Source: Candidatus Stercoripulliclostridium merdigallinarum
Lineage (GTDB): Bacteria; Bacillota; Clostridia; Christensenellales; DTU072
DNA: 8,061 nucleotides
Direction of reading: 5' to 3'
Assembly (NCBI GenBank): GCA_018714575.1
Contig: DVNF01000157.1
Location: 1-8,061, forward strand
Positions 6,803 through 8,061 of the stretch are shown here, one piece after another. A program made the translations under genes and the position numbers. The notes under the pieces were generated by a model, which had not been told where the DNA came from, did no database searches, and was given only the letters and a program-made list of their open reading frames with translations. Each line of letters starts with the position of its first letter. The stretch's first letter is position 1.

Positions 6803-7705
6803 ATGACCAAAAAACCGCTGATAAAAGGTATAGGAAAATTAAACGTCGATCTGGTGTTCGACAAACTCCCGCGACTGCCGGAACCCGGCGAAGAATTGTA
6901 TGCCGCGTCCTTCGAACCGCTGCTGGGCGGCGGAGTGCCGTCTATGTTGTATCACGCCGCTTCGTTCGGCGCAGAAATCGAGTTGCTGACTTATATCGGC
7001 AAAGGCTATTTTTCGGAATTCGTCCGCGAAAAGCTTGCAGAAAAACGTATCGCTTACCGTAACCTCATGCCCGACGGAGCAACGGGTTCGGGTATCAACG
7101 TGACTTCGGTAATGCTGACTCCGGGCGAAAGAAGTTTCGTGACCTGCTCCGACGAATATACCGCGTCGGATTCCGAAGTTTACCTGTATCTGAAAGACGC
7201 CGACGCGGTGATTGTAGAGTACGGAAAGTATCTGGACGTCTATAAAAAACTCCGCCGTTCGGGTAAAATTCTGATAGGCGATTTCGGCTATTCGCCCGAT
7301 ATGGATATGAACGAAATGAGCGAGTATCTTGAGGTTCTGGATTACTACCTGCCAAACGAATTGGAAGCACGGAAACTGACGGGAAAATCGAACTTGACTG
7401 ACGCTTTGACTGCCCTTTCGGCATTCGTTCCACACCCTGTGGTTACTTTGGCTTCGAAAGGAGCCGCGTTTTTAAATGACGGAATTACGGTTACCGTACC
7501 TACTACTTCGGTTACCGAAAACGGCTTTGATAAGGAAATTCCTTTAACCGACGCAAATACGGAAATCGTGGACGCTACGGGCGCAGGCGACGCCTTTACG
7601 GGCGGGTTCTGTTTCGGCGTTGCAACAGGCTGCGGGTTGGAAAGATCGATCCGATTCGGGCATGCCGCGGCGGGGGGGGTAGTGATGAAAAAAGGCTGCT
7701 ACTAA
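6803..7705 (+). CDS. PfkB-family carbohydrate kinase
   Basis: A 300-residue ribokinase-like protein. The first PfkB signature region is GGGVPSMLYHAASFGAEIEL (42-61) and the second is DATGAGDAFTGGF (257-269), with D263 as the expected catalytic base and GAGD forming the anion hole. PNELEA at 184-189 is another family landmark. It should transfer phosphate from ATP to a sugar or nucleoside; the acceptor is not resolved, and fructokinase-like or 2-keto-sugar kinases are all possible. It starts 22 bp after the GH4 stop on the same strand with no intervening terminator, so it is probably co-transcribed. No Shine-Dalgarno site precedes the ATG, only an A-rich stretch. An eight-G run (7672-7679) falls in the last codons. 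The protein ends soon after VVMKKGC, slightly early for the family, and a repeat element begins 1 bp after the stop. Confidence 0.9.
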   Translation: MTKKPLIKGIGKLNVDLVFDKLPRLPEPGEELYAASFEPLLGGGVPSMLYHAASFGAEIELLTYIGKGYFSEFVREKLAEKRIAYRNLMPDGATGSGINVTSVMLTPGERSFVTCSDEYTASDSEVYLYLKDADAVIVEYGKYLDVYKKLRRSGKILIGDFGYSPDMDMNEMSEYLEVLDYYLPNELEARKLTGKSNLTDALTALSAFVPHPVVTLASKGAAFLNDGITVTVPTTSVTENGFDKEIPLTDANTEIVDATGAGDAFTGGFCFGVATGCGLERSIRFGHAAAGGVVMKKGCY

Positions 7706-7706
7706 T

Positions 7707-7833
7707 CCGAAACGGTGAAAAACGTCGCGCTACTTCGTTTACTGCGCGCGGCAAGAGATAGTTATTTAGGGCACTAAACGCCTACCTCTTGCCACTGCGC
7801 GAGCCTTGTATCGCTAGTTTTTGACCGTTTCGG
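7707..7833. repeat. Structured repeat unit 1 with 17-bp terminal inverted repeats
   Basis: The unit begins 1 bp after the kinase stop codon. Its ends, 7707-7723 and 7817-7833, pair at 16 of 17 positions (CCGAAACGGT perfect, then a G/G mismatch, then AAAAAC/GTTTTT). Inside are three further hairpins. The left arm is CGCGC/GCGCG (7726-7730 with 7744-7748). The long central arm is GGCAAGAG-A-TAG with CTA-C-CTCTTGCC (7750-7761 with 7782-7793), capped by TTTAG/CTAAA around a GGCA loop. The right arm is GCGA/TCGC (7799-7802 with 7811-7814). The whole can be drawn as a stem carrying three hairpins. The core, 7724-7824, matches unit 2 at about 79 of 101 positions without gaps. Confidence 0.75.
7799..7822 (+). 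terminator. Possible intrinsic terminator at the right end of unit 1
   Basis: GCGA/TCGC, 4 bp, with an eight-base loop, is followed after TAG by TTTTT. It lies about 95 bp past the kinase stop on the plus strand. The stem is short; the larger fold of the whole repeat may matter more. A mirror-image arrangement (CGCGC/GCGCG, then ACG, then TTTTT) faces the minus strand at the left end of the unit, so the unit could terminate in both directions. Confidence 0.35.
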
Positions 7834-7849
7834 TCGTTATCGGGATAAT
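7821..7849 (+). promoter_or_regulatory. Promoter-like sequence between repeat units 1 and 2
   Basis: TTGACC (7821-7826, 5 of 6 to the -35 consensus) is followed after exactly 17 nt by GATAAT (7844-7849, 5 of 6 to the -10 consensus). Transcription would begin near 7856 and run through unit 2. The -35 box sits inside the right terminal arm of unit 1. No open frame with a ribosome site follows, so any product would more likely be a non-coding RNA. A chance match cannot be excluded. Confidence 0.35.
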
Positions 7850-7862
7850 ATCAAATTCGCAA

Positions 7863-7974
7863 TTCGAAAAGAGTCGCGCTACTTCGTTTTCTGTGCGCGG
7901 CATTCGATAGTCTTTCGGCTTACTAAACTCCTGCCTTACATCACTGCGCGAGCCTTGTCTCGCTCGTTTTTGAA
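7863..7974. repeat. Structured repeat unit 2
   Basis: A diverged copy of unit 1 at a constant offset of 149 bp. Identical blocks include the left hairpin region (TCGCGCTACTTCGTTT) and the 17-bp CACTGCGCGAGCCTTGT. GATAGT, ACTAAAC and GTTTTTGA are also shared. The left arm CGCGC/GCGCG (7875-7879 with 7895-7899) is kept and the right arm is stronger than in unit 1 (GCGAG-CCTTGT-CTCGC). The terminal stem is shorter, TTCGAAAA with TTTTTGAA including one G-U pair. The long central stem of unit 1 is not preserved, so the centre is either degenerate or differently folded. Confidence 0.7.
7948..7971 (+). terminator. Possible intrinsic terminator at the right end of unit 2
   Basis: GCGAG-CCTTGT-CTCGC (7948-7963) is a five-base-pair stem with a six-base loop, followed after TCG by TTTTT (7967-7971). 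It is the better of the two plus-strand hairpin/T-tract pairs, since unit 1 has an A in place of the closing C. Confidence 0.45.
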
Positions 7975-7995
7975 CAGTCCGGGCGCCGGGCTGTT
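7973..7995. repeat. GC-rich hairpin at the junction of units 2 and 3
   Basis: AACAGTCCGG-GCG-CCGGGCTGTT can form ten base pairs (one G-U) with a three-base loop. The arms extend outwards past a G/G mismatch into TTTT (7968-7971) and AAAA (7997-8000). The same G/G mismatch next to A/T tracts occurs in the terminal stem of unit 1, so this appears to be a conserved design of the unit ends rather than a separate element. Confidence 0.65.
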
Positions 7996-8061
7996 GAAAA
8001 GCTGCGCGATACTTTGTTAACTGCGCGGGTCTGAAAACAGTCATTTAGGTTTTACTAAACT
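7996..8061. repeat. Structured repeat unit 3, cut by window end
   Basis: The start of a third, more diverged copy, about 130 bp after unit 2. It has GAAAAGCTGCGCG, then TACTTTGTTAACTGCGCGGG matching TACTTCGTTTTCTGTGCGCGG of unit 2, and TACTAAACT at the edge matching the same central landmark (offset about 132). The left arm is weaker (CGCG/CGCG). The rest of the unit lies beyond the window. Confidence 0.55.

Noticed and set aside
7707..7833. tRNA-like cloverleaf in repeat unit 1
   Set aside because: The three-arm layout is superficially similar, but arm and loop lengths, the CCA end and the conserved T-loop sequence do not fit a tRNA.
7814..8044. 76-residue minus-strand open frame across the repeat array
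   Set aside because: It lies entirely within repeat sequence and spacers, has no good ribosome site and no recognisable domain, so it is most likely a by-product of the repeats.
7707..8061. CRISPR array
   Set aside because: The repeated cores are about 100 bp with internal divergence and 149/130 bp spacing, unlike short identical CRISPR repeats with unique spacers, and no cas genes are present.

Overview
The window looks like a chromosomal segment from an uncultivated member of the Bacillota (Clostridia-like). The minus-strand genes have strong Shine-Dalgarno sequences (AAGGAGG, AAAGGAG). The gene set includes a WalJ/YycJ-type hydrolase, a CPBP protease and a soluble DUF2156 protein. SigA-like promoters are visible. 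I see no insertion sequence, phage gene, tRNA, rRNA or CRISPR array. Taxonomy is inferred from style and gene content only.

Layout. Positions 1-5211 hold six genes on the minus strand. In transcription order they are a GPH-family sugar:cation symporter, a small Dabb (A/B barrel) protein, a purine-type phosphoribosyltransferase, a soluble DUF2156 protein, a WalJ-like metallo-beta-lactamase-fold hydrolase and a CPBP membrane protease that runs off the left edge. The joints are very tight: 2-bp gap, about 45-51 bp with two small hairpins, 1-bp gap, 4-bp overlap, 4-bp overlap. Positions 5212-5421 are a divergent control region with a promoter for each direction and an inverted repeat between them. 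Positions 5422-7705 hold two plus-strand genes, a glycoside hydrolase family 4 (GH4) enzyme and a PfkB-family sugar kinase.

Positions 7706-8061 contain no convincing gene. They hold an array of related structured repeats: two units with about 100-bp cores offset by exactly 149 bp, and a third cut by the window end. Unit 1 has near-perfect 17-bp terminal inverted repeats and can be drawn as a stem carrying three hairpins. Hairpin-plus-T-tract arrangements face outwards at both ends, so the units may act as bidirectional terminators, mobile intergenic repeats or structured RNAs.

How the genes may work together. The divergently transcribed GPH symporter and GH4 hydrolase resemble the melB/melA pairing of E. 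coli, with a PfkB kinase added. The simplest model is import of a glycoside by the symporter, cleavage by the NAD/Mn-dependent GH4 enzyme and phosphorylation of the released sugar. The GH4 metal-site signature (CDAP) is closer to phospho-glucosidases than to alpha-galactosidases, so the order of phosphorylation and cleavage is open. The most unusual regulatory feature is the GH4 promoter. Its -10 box lies six bases before the ATG, which predicts a leaderless mRNA in a locus where most other genes carry Shine-Dalgarno sites.
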